64,000 bases of DNA from Heliopora coerulea (lineage: Eukaryota; Cnidaria; Anthozoa; Scleralcyonacea; Helioporidae), in assembly GCA_030142905.1 (NCBI GenBank), contig JASJOG010000149.1, positions 372,001-436,000 on the forward strand. Direction: 5' to 3'. Within the stretch, counting starts at the first letter, position 1. Every line of letters starts with the position of its first letter. The translations under genes were made by a program, and so were the position numbers. Below, piece by piece: positions 13,035 to 24,600 of this stretch. The notes beneath the pieces are model-generated. The model was given only the letters and a program-made list of their open reading frames with translations, did not search any database and was not told the DNA's origin.

Positions 13035-14667
13035 TTAATCAAAAAGGCCAAATCCCATATCATCATCACTTTCTTCAGATTCTTCTTTCTTCTCTTCCTT
13101 CTTCTCCTCTTCCTTGGCTGCCTCACCACTGTCTCCTCCACCACCACCAGCCGCAGCAGCTCCACCTGAACCAACAGCCACACCACCTGAGGGGATACCA
13201 GCAAGTTTTCCCTTTCCTGCTTCGATCACCTGAGAAAAACCAAGAAGTTTATTCTTTGGAGCAACACTGAAGGACAATGAACCACTTAGCAATCATTTAT
13301 ATACAGTAGTTCATCAAAAGTAGCATCCACATAAGCATTAAGTGAGGTCAATCATGGCAGCTAAATTTATCAAGACCTGAGGTTTGCATTAACTGCTGAG
13401 TGCTGACAGGATCCACAAATAACTTCCTCATGCTTTACTGGTTAAACATAACTTAGTTAAGCTAACTTTTCAACTTGCTAAATATCAGAATGGGTATCCC
13501 AAGCAGGCATTTTATTTTCAAATGACTAAATGAAGAGGTGTTGAAGGTGTCTAAACATTAGTGGAAACAGGTTGTAAAATAACATGTTTATTAGGGATGA
13601 GCCGATTAATCAGTAAATAATCGGCAAAGCCAATTAATCGGCTATTTTTTAAATAATCGGCTGATTATTGCCTGATGATCGGCAAATAATCAGCCATAAG
13701 ACTTTTTCTGCAGCTGCCAAGCACATGCTAAAATACTGAATACAAGCGAATAGATTTTCACATTTTGTTGCAAAACCCGTGTCTTTTGTCTCATGTCAGT
13801 GGCTTTGAGGAAGTCATTAAAAACAGTTAAAACACCAACACATTCCTATGTGTCGAGTCATACCATATTCTGTTTTCCGATTGGCTTAAACGAATCCTGA
13901 TATTTGTAATAAAATGCAGGGGGAAAAATTGCTAGGAGTTATTTTGCTCAGAACATAATGGCGCATGCTGTAAAAAGCGCAGTTTGGACATATTTTGATA
14001 TTTTGGAATAAGCATGTCCATATACCTGGTGGGTTTCCAACAAAAAAATGTACCCGAATATTTTCAACATTGCGCTGAAGGATCTTAGCCCACCAAGTTC
14101 AAGTGTATATTCGGAGCACATGTTCAGTGAGGCTGGGAAAATTTCCACTGAAAACGCAGCAGACTAGTTCCACATAAAGCTGACAATATCCTGTTTTTAC
14201 ACCATAATCTGCCAAAACTAAACTTTGACTATTGACATGCGAAATTGAAGCTGATTTTTAATTGTACATAGTGTGTACCGTTAACAATAAAACCACATTT
14301 ACAACTTCATTGTTGGTCATCTTGTGATTTTTCTCTTGCTTTTTAAAATAATCGGCAGGCACCAATTAATCGGCCGATTACTTACGATAATCGGCTTATA
14401 AATAATCAGCCTCAGTAATCGGCAATTTTCCTTATCGGCTCATCTCTAATGTTTATTCCTGTCAAATGAACAGTGATAATAATTTAAAAACAACCCAAGC
14501 TGACATACCTCATTGATATCCTTTCCTTTCAATTCTGAGATAACTTTTTCCAGTTTGTCATCTTCAGCAGAAATACCAACACTGCCTAAAATTGTCTTAA
14601 TATCATCAGCAGAGGGTGAGTCATTGCCACCAAGGTTTGCCAAGAGATATGCGGCCACGTAACGCAT
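13035..14667 (-). CDS. RPLP2: 60S acidic ribosomal protein P2
   Basis: P2 pairs with P1 on the ribosomal stalk and recruits translational GTPases. Two coding exons (14509-14667 and 13035-13229) join in phase 0 to 117 aa (human 115). The N-terminal dimerisation domain starts [14 protein letters not shown] and includes [15 protein letters not shown] flexible Ala/Gly-rich hinge and an acidic Glu/Lys run follow. The C-terminus ends [12 protein letters not shown], the conserved tail that binds elongation factors and carries CK2-type serines. The ATG is the first codon after an acceptor AG (minus strand TTTTCTAATAG), so a non-coding 5' exon must lie upstream, probably near 15448-15475. The intron between the coding exons contains a hAT-like element (13592-14448). 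Head to head with MED21. Confidence 0.97.
13592..14448. mobile_element. Non-autonomous hAT-like DNA transposon (857 bp) in RPLP2 intron
   Basis: Terminal inverted repeats TAGGGATGAGCCGAT (left) and TAGAGATGAGCCGAT (right, reverse complement) are flanked by a perfect 8-bp target duplication ATGTTTAT at 13584-13591 and 14449-14456. An 8-bp duplication and TAGGG-like termini are hallmarks of hAT elements. Sub-terminal regions are packed with AATCGGC words in both orientations. Plus-strand central sequence (about 13975-14160) resembles fragments of a hAT protein: a BED-finger-like [10 protein letters not shown] followed, in shifted frames with stops, by residues like the C-terminal dimerisation block ([21 protein letters not shown]). 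It is therefore an internally deleted, inactive derivative. Confidence 0.85.
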
Positions 14668-15447
14668 CTATTAGAAAAGAAGTAAAATTTAAAATGCTAC
14701 AATATACTATAATATTGAGAAAGTATCCTGAAATCAGGAACATCTTGTTTGTATAAAGACTGCACATCACATTTTACCTAAAATGTATAACAAAACATTC
14801 AAGAGAAACATGGTTTAATATTTATGCAAGCTTAGAGTATGACAGGTGACATGCCTAAATTATCAACCTCAAAATCTCAGGAAATATTCCTGTGGCTAAG
14901 ATTCAGATGTTATTCGCCTGTGAACACACAGTATGGCAGACAGTACATAGATGTTGGTGGAACTTAAATCCTCATAAAAGGTCTCTCTGAGCCTTCTCAC
15001 TAACAACTCAGAAATCTTTGCTGATGATTTGGGGTTGGCAAAAATAGCACATTGTCAATGGGCACCGGAAAAGTTATCAAACAAATCTCCTGTTGCCTCT
15101 GTATATACACCAGTGATAAATTTTTAAAGATTAAGGTTTTGGCAGAGAAATAATGTCTGATAAACATTCAATAATTCAAACAAAATTTTGTTGTGCTGCT
15201 AACAAGTCATTTCTTGACAGGAAAACCGAAGCTCGATGTAAAATCCTTTAAACCAGTTGTACATCTTTTAGTAACCCAGGATAGAGGGTACTTCACTTGG
15301 TTTGCTTTTAACTGACATTGCTTTCCTCCATCCACGTGGGAACAAAGAATCCCATGTTGTTCAGTTACTTTCTTCTCAAAATACCTTTTAAAAACGGCAT
15401 AGTCTGTCATATATAAAAACAATGTCATTCTTCGAAACATTTTACTC

Positions 15448-15667
15448 ACTTTTTAAGTCGACTAGGACACGAAACGTCGTGCGCGCGATATATTTTCTAC
15501 AAGAACTTCTTCGACCTCAGCAACGATCAAAAGATCAAATGCAAAGAAGGACGTGGAGGAACTGAGCTACAGTAATAGGGGTGGCTCGTGAAGGCTCGGG
15601 ATCACAGGAGCTAAACGAATATATACGAACCTATTCCGACAAATTCCGATATGAGAATAAAACAAAT
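15448..15667. promoter_or_regulatory. Probable RPLP2 5' exon and bidirectional promoter with MED21
   Basis: On the minus strand a strong donor (AAAAA then GTGAGT) at about 15448-15443 follows sequence with TTTCGTGTCC, a plausible start of the non-coding first exon of RPLP2. MED21 begins at 15668 on the other strand, so the promoters share roughly 200 bp. The exact start site is not visible. A reading frame at 15207-15449 antisense to this is intronic noise. Confidence 0.45.
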
Positions 15668-17507
15668 ATGGCGGATCGCGTGAGTCAATTGCAAGATGCA
15701 TTAAACGAGGTATTTAAATGACGTTTTTTTGCTTAATAATTGGTCAGATTTTAGTAAATGTTCACTGAATTAAAGTATCAACCTTTTTATTTTACCTTTC
15801 TTGTGACAGTTGGCTAATCACTTTTGTAATAGCGTCGGAATCTTACAACAAACCGCTCAGCCAGGGTCATTTCCTGGTTTTGAAAAAGAAGGTATTGTAC
15901 ATGTGAATTCATATATTGTTTCTTAAGTTAAATAAAAGATATGAAGGCCCTTCGTTCCTTAATTTAAGTTGTTAAAAGTATTTATGAATATCTTTGGGTT
16001 TAAGAAACCTCAGATAGTTCTACTCTGATGTACGTTTGAGTCAAACTATACCTCAATACTGCTTTGTATATTTTAGAGATCTGAGATTTTAACTTGTTGT
16101 TACAGTAAGGAAATGTAAGGATTAGTGAATGTGGTAATGAGCTAGATGGGAAATAGACTTGATTTTTTTTTTAGACGGTGAAATCAAGCAAGATAAAGTG
16201 ACTGATCCAGAAGGTTGGTTTGGTAATCTTTTTATAGTTAAATAGATTCATGGACAACAGACGAACGAAAGGGAAGATTGATATAAAAATTGACTGCCGC
16301 GTCAGCAGTGTTGAATGACATATAAAGAGCCAGAAACGTCAGGAAAATGTCGAAACTATGGAGAGAAAATACTGACATCTCGTACGGGAGGACTTACGGA
16401 CAGATGATTGGACGAACAGACGGACAGAGAAAACATCGCATAGACAGTGGGACTAACAGACAGAAAGAAAGGGAATAAATGGAAAGGAAAAGAGGGAATG
16501 GGATGGAAAAGAAAAAAAAGGAATGGAAAGGAAAAGAAAAGAAAGGAATGAAAAGAATAAGAAAGGAAGGGAAAGGAAAAGAAAGAAATGGAAAGGAAAA
16601 GAAAGAAATGGAAAAGATAAGAAAGGAAGGAAAAGGATAAGAAAGGAAAGGAAAATAGAGGAATGGAAAGGATAGGAAATAAAGGGGGAAAGGATAGAAA
16701 AGGAAAGGAAAGGATAGGAACGGAAAAGAAAAGAAGAGGAAGGAGGGCAAAGGAAAGGGAAGGAAGATGGACAGACTAACGGACACAAACGAGTAAACAA
16801 ATGAGATGGACAGAGGAACGGAAGAAAGATTGAATGGACGGATAGGCGAACTGAAAGAAAATAAAAGAAAGAAAGAGAAGTGAATGGAAAAGAAGATGGA
16901 CAGACCCACACAGAAAATAACCATTTATTACATTGTAGTTGAAAATTTACTTATAATTTCAATTCAATAGGAAATGCAAAACTTTTCGCAGCGTTGATTG
17001 CCAGGACAGCCAAAGATATTGACTTCCTAGTTGAGACCTTACCCAGTGAAGAATGTTCTCCAGAATTACAGGTGAAGATTGGGCATGGTTCAGGCGTTTC
17101 ACGTCTACTGTCTTCCTTAATTTTTTTATTTTGGTTTTCTTTTCTTTTAGATTGCCAGTTTAAATAAACTTGAGGACGAAAATCAAGAGGCAGCGAAAAC
17201 ACTTGAACAAGCGATTAGTAAGGGAGGTACTGAACTATTTAAATTACAGAGTGAAACAAACCTAGCGAGTTTTGTCGAGATTTTTAGCACAACCTTCTAA
17301 GGAAGACATTTGGCGTTTTTTTACTTTTTTTGGATGGAAATTGTTGGGATTACATCTTTGATGTCGTTTACGAAGTTTACCTCACGATCATCTTATAAAA
17401 GAACATTTGTTTCAATTCTAGAAACCTTGCTGGAGTTAATTCAAAAAGCACTCAAAGAAATGGCCGAACAGCAGTTGAAATCCGAGAGAACTATCGTAGC
17501 AAAATAA
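15668..17507 (+). CDS. MED21: Mediator complex subunit 21
   Basis: MED21 is an essential middle-module subunit of Mediator that pairs with MED7 and links regulators to RNA polymerase II. Six exons join in frame: 15668-15709, 15810-15891, 16175-16213, 16971-17071, 17151-17226 and 17422-17507, giving 141 aa (human 144). The start [19 protein letters not shown] and the block [20 protein letters not shown] are nearly invariant in animals. The C-terminal third ([14 protein letters not shown] onward) is the coiled coil used for MED7 pairing. Intron 3 is expanded by a purine-rich repeat (about 16440-16910). AATAAA signals at 17786-17791 and 17802-17807 could end the transcript. Confidence 0.96.
16440..16910. 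repeat. Purine-rich GGAAA/GAAAGG low-complexity tract in MED21 intron 3
   Basis: Roughly 470 bp almost wholly A and G on the plus strand, built of imperfect GGAAAG, GAAAAG and GGAATGGAAA units with no fixed register. Reading frames through the minus strand give Phe/Ser/Pro-rich nonsense and are not genes. Long purine mirror-like tracts can form triplex DNA. Confidence 0.8.
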
Positions 17508-18503
17508 TTATCAGAACATCATGCCGTGTAAACTGACGAGGATTGTCCACGGGGAATGCGTTAAACTGGATAATCACTGACATGTTGTTTACGAAGAACA
17601 TGACAGGAAAATTGACGTGATTAAGTGTACCACCAGTGAGAATTTGAGATACAAAGCAAATTTTTTAATAGAATATCCAAATAGTGAATCCGAAATCTTT
17701 TGTTCGAGAATAATCTTGGGCATTCGTAAGACGTTTTCTCAAATTCGCGCTGATGTGAGACCATGGCCCAGTAGACACACAAGTAAATAAAAGTGAAGTG
17801 TGAATAAATTAAAAAAACCCACAAGCGTAGTGTCATATAAACACAGAGTTTTCATTCATGATTTTGTCGGCAATATCAGTTTTTATCAAAGGGCGTTTTC
17901 TGGAGACCGTTTGGAATTTCTACACGACGCTGCACGACACAGTTACGATGAAGTACTGTGGCCTAAGTCTTCCCAACGCCAGTTAAAGTTGCCAACCATA
18001 AAAGATAAATTTCCGCAGCGTTATTTCTCTGCATTCTTAGTGACAACCTTACATGCAACGGAAAACAACACCATCATCATTTACTGGACAGTTTTGGCAA
18101 GCCTTTCCAAGCACAAAATTTGGTATTTTTACATTACTGAAGTACCTTAAACATCGAGCTTTATGTTTCACATTTTGAGTGTTAAACTTGGTGACTGTTG
18201 CAATATGAATAAGTAAAACACGCCGGTCAAGAAGGAAAAATTTTAATCAGCATATGAAAGTGTTGGCGGAACTTAATTGTATATTTGCGGCCTTAATGTT
18301 GGAACATGATTGTGGACAACCCCATGCAACATTTGTATACGTCTAGTCTGCAGGTATCACACTGCGGTTAATACACTGGGCGCATAATTTAAATGACAAA
18401 GTAAAAATCAAATCGGGTTTGCGTTCCTCTATTCATTAAGCTGAAAGAATATTGTGAGCCTACAAGATAAACATCTTTCCTGAACCTTACTCTTGGAATC
18501 ACA

Positions 18504-18509
18504 TTTATT
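18504..18509 (-). terminator. Candidate poly(A) signal of the SBSPON-like gene
   Basis: TTTATT on the plus strand (AATAAA on the minus strand) lies about 195 nt after the stop codon, immediately past a perfect 39-bp tandem duplication. Confidence 0.45.
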
Positions 18510-18585
18510 TCTAGGAAACTTTACTGGAAGCTTGTGGTTACTTTTCTTTCTAGGAAACTTTACTGGAAGCTTGTGGTTACTTTTC
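18508..18585. repeat. Perfect 39-bp tandem duplication in a predicted 3' UTR
   Basis: Bases 18508-18546 and 18547-18585 are identical; both contain CTAGGAAACTTTACTGG and GCTTGTGGTTAC. The absence of differences suggests a very recent duplication, or an assembly artefact. Confidence 0.85.
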
Positions 18586-18703
18586 GTGTTAATCGGTCAA
18601 TTTTCCCGACCAACAATTTGAAATGAGAATCGTGCTGACGATGACTGTCTGTTGATACAAAATATATCTGGAAAGGAATATAGCAACGTCTAACTCTAAG
18701 TTC

Positions 18704-21700
18704 TTAAACAAATATGAAGTTCTGGAACTTTTGATCAATGCATTTACAATTAGGAATCTTTTCTCCCACCCGCATCCACAGACCGCTACATGTTTTCGCA
18801 TTAGTCGCGATCCACGAAGTGAAATTTCCAGCGATTCCTTCACCTTTACAGAAACCTTGGTCGTCCATAATAGCTGGTTGACATTCAACACACATTGGTT
18901 TGGACATCTTGAGTTTCTCAGCCCAGGTACCTTCACAGTATGGGTGTTTGGATAAAAGTTTGAAATTCACACAGTGGCTTCTGAATCTGGGAATAACAAA
19001 AAAGTGATTGGAAGATTACTTTCAGCTCATGTCTCATGAAATCCAAATCATTCGTTATAAGAGTTTTATATTGGTGCTTTGGCAATGCTTTACAGTCACT
19101 GCAACTGGTGAGTGTATAATGAAAGGTGTCAACCATATTAGCAGTACGTCCATCACAGCCATAGCTACCTTTTACGGATTTTCTGAATTTCCGTAAGTTT
19201 CTTCTTCTGCGGAAGAATTTTGTCAAATTTATACGAACCAAACGGTTGACGTCGGTATTCAGCAGGAAGGATTTGAGCCAAAACTAGAGTGAAAATAAAA
19301 AATTTATTTACCACAGCACAGGAAGAAGCGTTGACAAAAAAAAAATTGATCAAAACTGGAATCATCACTACCAACATTTATTTATTCATTCATTCATTCA
19401 TTCTTTCATTCATTTCCTTATCTTGACCAAGGATTTACCAGGCGGGAATCGTAGTCGTAGGATAAATATTAATGCCCAGCTCAAAATTCGAATGTGAATA
19501 GCCATTAATGAGCTGGGCATTAATATTTATCCTACGACTACATTTCCTTATCTATTTATTTATTTATTTATTTATTTATTTACTATAAAATAAAGTGAGC
19601 AAGTTTGTTTATAATTACTAGAGATAATACCCCACGTCAGTAGGTGAATAACGAGGAAAATTTGGTAAGGCAATGGCTGAAGATCAAACATGTTTTAATT
19701 GACAGGAAACAGACATTGAAATAATTGAGAGAACCCGAACAAACCATACTTTGTTCCCGCACTCTTGTTATAAATAAGTCAGTGGCTAAGTTTACATCAC
19801 ACTGCGTAAAGATCAAATCAGGCAAAATTTCGTGATGCCGTAATGTGTGGTCACGTGATAACGAGCGGGAGTCAACGTAAATTGTTCGGAGGGAGGAGTG
19901 AGTCTGAGAGATTGTACATCAGATTAATGCAAGTGAAAATAAAGAAAGATTATAGTTGGCCACGTGAGTCAAGACAAATCTAGAAGCACGAACGTGGCAA
20001 AAGCTCTAAATATTACGCCACAACCTTTTGACATTGATAAGGGGATTTCATCACTTGGTGAAGGTTGGAAATTTATCAAATTTTTGGCTCAATCTTCGCT
20101 TAAAATCTGCATTTGTCCGGGGCACTATATTAGACACTCGCAAGAATTCTTCCCTGATCTCTCAAAGTAGGGAAGTTGATTAAAACGCTTAGCTTTTCCT
20201 CGTATTTTCAACTCAGTTCTCAGTGTTTTGAAATCTGAGGAAGAAATATCACTTATCTCAGACTAAATAAGCAAACAGTGTTCGTGGAATCAAAATGATT
20301 TTTAGTATAAAACAGGATATTTACCCATGTCCCCTTCACAGTTTTGTCGGAAACATCCTTTCTTTTCATGTTTAGCTGGACACGGCTTCCCGCCATTCTT
20401 TGGCAACTGCAAGACAACACGGCGTCTTTTCATGGTACCAAAACCACATTGCTTAGAACATTTGGACCAAGACGACCAAGGAGAGAGAATACAATCTTGG
20501 GCACCTTAACAGACAAAGAAAAAAGATTTAGGACAAATAGAAAATACACGAAGGATAACTTTTAAAATAAAACAAACAAAAAAAGTGAAAGAAATAAACA
20601 AAACAAATGAACAAATGTTTGAAGGTGATCCTGATTGATTGGTATTTGTGGCCAATCTCGTTTTCGCGAATTTTACCTCAAACAGGTTTACGAAAATAAA
20701 CAAAAAGATTTAATTACGATCAAGTGTGACACTTTAAAAACGCACCGATGCATCATAACATCGTTTAATATGCAAGGAATGGCACGAAATCCAGGCTGAA
20801 AGACAATCTGGCTCTGTAGGACACTTGAAGATTAAAAAAGCAAAGCGCTTTTGTTTCTAGAACTGAACAACTGTCTGCTGGCAAAAGTCACAACTCAAGT
20901 GTTGAAACTATGGTTTATAAATAAGACTGGGTTATAAACAATTCGGCATTATAACAAGATCCCATTATAAACATATTACATGCGTTTCCTTACTAATAAC
21001 TATTAACAACCAGGGAAACTAATTGAAGTGATTAATTGAAGCGATAATACCAAAAAGAATGAAAAGAGAGGATAAGAAACAGAAGTGATGATTCTTGTAT
21101 AACAACAATCATGGTTAAACCTTGCGAGGTTTCTACGCTGTTGCCAGACTTTAATCTGCGAAAAGCTTCACAGAATTCGTTGATAGGCCATGGCAGCACC
21201 TTGTTTCGATCACACAGGTAAGGTTGGCGTCGTGATAAATGGGGCATTTTTAATGTAAAGGAAGTGAAAAAAAAAGAAACGGCTCAAAAAGAACTGTAAT
21301 GTCGAGGAGAGGTGTCTGTTTCAATACAAATGTGAACGCCGCCTGCAGAATGACGTCCTTAAAACCAAATGGAAAAGATGATAATCCTATTTTTTTAGTG
21401 AAGCTACGGCATTCAGCTTATTCAGATTTATTCCCGTTCTAATACGGTCTTCATAATATTCACAACGTAATTATACTCTTTTCCGACAAGCAAATAGGAT
21501 TTCAAGCACTCGAATATACGTAAAGGAGCTACGGTTGTGGTTTAGTTAATACGAGAAAGTTAGAAAATGGCAAACTACCGAAAGAGGTAAACTAAAATAC
21601 TGACTTTTCACGTAATGCTGTGGGTCTCGACGGCACTACGTTTTAACTCAGGCGCATGGCAACTCGATACTGCTAATATTTTCGTTAATGTTCTGGAGAA

Positions 21701-23987
21701 ATCTCAGCCTTAGCTATTTTATATTACTTGACGAACACACAATTGTTGACAGGCAAACGTAATGATCTGTTTACATCGGATCAAATTGGAATCTACACTT
21801 TCAAGTGTTCAATTAGCCCACTGTGGGGATACACCTTTTCGCTGCGATACACCTGGGACATCACATCACGGGGACTAAATTAACATTATACTAGTAAATT
21901 TATTTACCTTATTGACATGACACATTTCATCGTTTCACCGTTTTGCACCTGAAATACCCACCTACTATATATTAACGACAAGAAGCACGAGACAGGTGGC
22001 TGTTCATATTAACCCTGTAAAGCTAATTATGTTACATTTGGAGCTGGTTTGGTTGTGAAGCCCTAATTTAAACTCAGTTCAAATCCGTAGAAAGCAAATT
22101 CTCAAACATGTTCTAAAAGTCTTAAGGGGATTTAATTCTGCCACTCATAGAGGGCTCAGCTTTCCAATCGAAGCTTGTGTGTTTATCATCTGCGAGACAG
22201 TGTTCGAAGAGATCAAAGAAGAAATATGTCACAAAGGATTTATTAAAAGACAGCCGAATGCTTAGGCAATGAAGAATTCCGTTCAGGAACCTTTTTTTCT
22301 TTTTTTGTTAGAAACGAATGTTTTGCTAAACATTACGTTGTCTGATTTGAGTGGATCTTTATCGCGAATATCTGACAGTATGAAAACACGCCAAGGATAA
22401 TACCATGTTCAATATGTATCGTTTGAAAGCCAGAGAGATATCACCGCGTAACGCATTAAAACAAGTTTGATTTAAAAATGCTCCCGCTGAACACGGCCAC
22501 AACATTAAAATTTCAAGCAAAGAAGTTCGAACAAAGATTTTAACAGTATAATTAACGGTTAAAACCATTTTCTAGGGATTTTGAGAAGACGGCTGCGCGA
22601 TGATCACTAAAGATGGTGCGTTGACAAAAGTTCTCTTTGATACATTCTCCTTTGTACAGCTTATCACAATTTCATGCTGAGACTTAAAGCCAGTTTGTCA
22701 AGGAAGACTGTAATTACGCCCACCATTTCTGGTCACAAAAATTTAAGTCGAAATCAGCAAGCAGTGGGCCAGAAACGACACACCAGGGTCGTGCGACGAT
22801 GAAGATGAATAATTCACGGAATGCGTTCTTCAAGAACAACTTAAAATTTGCGCTCAATTATCTCAAGGAAAATATTTTAAGAAGCTAACATGAATATTCG
22901 TTTTACCTGACCTATTGTTTATTTAAGAACGTTGAGCGATCAGCATTAAAAATAGACCCTCGGGACATCGCCAAGGAAGCCACGGCTCGCCAAGAAAGCC
23001 TCGGCACACAAATTGTCTCTCGTTTGGTGAAACAACACCGGGTAATCCGGTATCGTGCGCCGTTTATTTATGGATACATTGGTAGGAATACTGCTTGAGC
23101 GCATTCCAACCATTGCGCAAAGCGTCGAATGCGTCTTCTGTTATTCAGCACGGCATTAGGCGACCTCTCCAAGTTAGCGCTCAAATTGGTGGTTGTTTTG
23201 ACAGCATGTGGTTCAGGAGATCTTGAAACTAGACCGTCCGGTAACAAACGTGACCACGCGCGACAATTTCGGTAGTTGTTTAAACAGCATTGAAAAGCCC
23301 AGAGAACGTCTGTGTATTGTCGGCGCATAAATTGGATTATGCAAGGCATGATCACCAAAAAAGCCTCACAAACCATATAGGAAGATCAGATGACACGGAG
23401 AGGATTTGTTAGGCACCATCACGTTCAAAGCAAACAAAAAGACCGTTCTATTTTGGATTGGCAGAAATAACGCGGGCACCGCAAAGCAAACCATTCTGCA
23501 AGGAAACTTTATGCTCTAATAATAAAAATTACGTCGTCGCTTATGTATATAAAACGCGTCAATGCGCAGCAATCGTTCAAAAAGTTTGGTCACGACAGTT
23601 CGAAAATTACAAATGATTCAACCCTGAGAGCGTTTCTTGGTTTCATTATTGAAACGCATCTCGAGGGTGCGTGTTAGCATGAATAAAAATATAAAATTTG
23701 AAAAGGTTTATCAAACCTCGACACTCCGCTTCGATATCTTTCAAGTCTGGGCAACAGTCGCCAGTAGAGTGACAATACTCATCACAATAGCAAACCCTCG
23801 CTTGACCTTCACTTAGGCCGTCCGTTGGCGACGAAGGTAAACGCACCCAACAAGAGTTATTTGTTCCTTTACAACACAACATCGGTCTGCCGTACTTGCG
23901 TTGATCGCATTGTGCAGATGACAGCGTAACCATACTGGCCTGAACAGCAACGAAGATCAGAAACATCATCGAATGAGAGCTGACCAT
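18704..23987 (-). CDS. SBSPON: Secreted somatomedin-B and thrombospondin type-1 domain protein (SBSPON-like)
   Basis: A probable extracellular-matrix protein. Four minus-strand exons (23717-23987, 20325-20504, 19169-19283, 18704-18986) join in frame to 282 aa (human SBSPON 264). Exon 1 gives a signal peptide (MMFLIFVAVQASMVTLSSAQ) and a Cys-rich somatomedin-B domain ending CYCDEYCHSTGDCCPD. Exon 2 is one thrombospondin type-1 repeat, with SPWSSWSKCSKQCGFGT, a basic RRR and C-terminal Cys pairs. Exon 3 is a Lys/Arg-rich linker. Exon 4 is the Cys-rich C-terminal domain with CVECQPAIMDD and CKCIDQKFQNFIFV, matching the human ending, which also closes with FIFI. The exon 1 donor is GTTTGA, weaker than usual, but phases of all junctions agree. 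Introns 1 and 2 contain repeats and a perfect hairpin. Confidence 0.93.
19451..19541. repeat. Perfect 33-bp inverted repeat (foldback, MITE-like)
   Basis: Left arm 19451-19483 and right arm 19509-19541 are exact reverse complements around a 25-nt loop. Arms contain GTAGTCGTAGGATAAATA and ATGCCCAGCTCA. It lies in an intron of the SBSPON-like gene beside CATT and TTTA microsatellite runs (19379-19412, 19550-19582). Confidence 0.9.
20510..23716. other. Long first intron of the SBSPON-like gene
   Basis: About 3.2 kb between the signal-peptide/somatomedin-B exon and the thrombospondin exon. I see no further exon with a recognisable domain. A minus-strand reading frame at 23068-23376 has no motif I know and probably occurs by chance. 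Confidence 0.6.
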
Positions 23988-24277
23988 GCTTGTCTGTTGC
24001 CAAACGGACTGACGTTTGCTTGCTGACGGTTAAATGATAGCAATCTAAATTGTTCTCCCTTGTCAACTGACAGTGAACCAAGGTAATGTCTGCTGCGAAC
24101 GCGCGCTACACCACCAAGGTATGGATGGCGATCTGTGTTTCTACTTCAAGGGAGTCAAACACCGACGTAGCGCTCAACACGTAGCCAGACTGTCAGCCCA
24201 AACCGTCAAGAAATGTCGTGCTCTATTTATGCTATCTGTCATTCAGGAAACTTCTTGTATCCATCAATAAGCCAATT

Positions 24278-24600
24278 ATGTTTTAGCTGCCACCTCCCCA
24301 TAGAGAACACCAAATTCAGATTAATTTAGGGCTTAATTATTATGTTTTAGCTGCCACCTCCCCATAGAGAACACCAAATTCAGACTAATGTAAGGCTTAA
24401 TTATTATGTTTTGGCTGCCACCTCCCCACAGAGAACACTAAATTCAGATTAATTTAAGGCTTAATTATGTTTTAGCTGCCACCTCCCCATTGAGAACACC
24501 AAATTCAGATTAACGTAAGGCTTAATTAGAATATTATGTTTTAGCTGCCACCTCCTTATTGAGAACACCAAATTCAGATCAATATAAGGCTTAATTATTG
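24278..24600. repeat. Five-copy minisatellite, unit about 64 bp
   Basis: Five head-to-tail copies start at 24278, 24342, 24406, 24467 and 24536. Each carries GCTGCCACCTCC, GAGAACAC, AAATTCAGA and GGCTTAATTA in order; copies differ by point changes and small indels. The array lies about 290 bp upstream of the SBSPON-like start codon. Confidence 0.92.

Noticed and set aside
16394..16924. Long minus-strand frames rich in Phe, Ser and Pro
   Set aside because: They run through the purine-rich repeat in MED21 intron 3; two overlapping frames are open at once, as expected of low-complexity DNA.
23068..23376. 102-codon minus-strand frame in the SBSPON intron
   Set aside because: No conserved motif; lies in an intron whose flanking exons splice cleanly past it.
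24278..24600. Possible CRISPR-like array
   Set aside because: The whole unit repeats with no unique spacers, and the genome is eukaryotic; it is a minisatellite.
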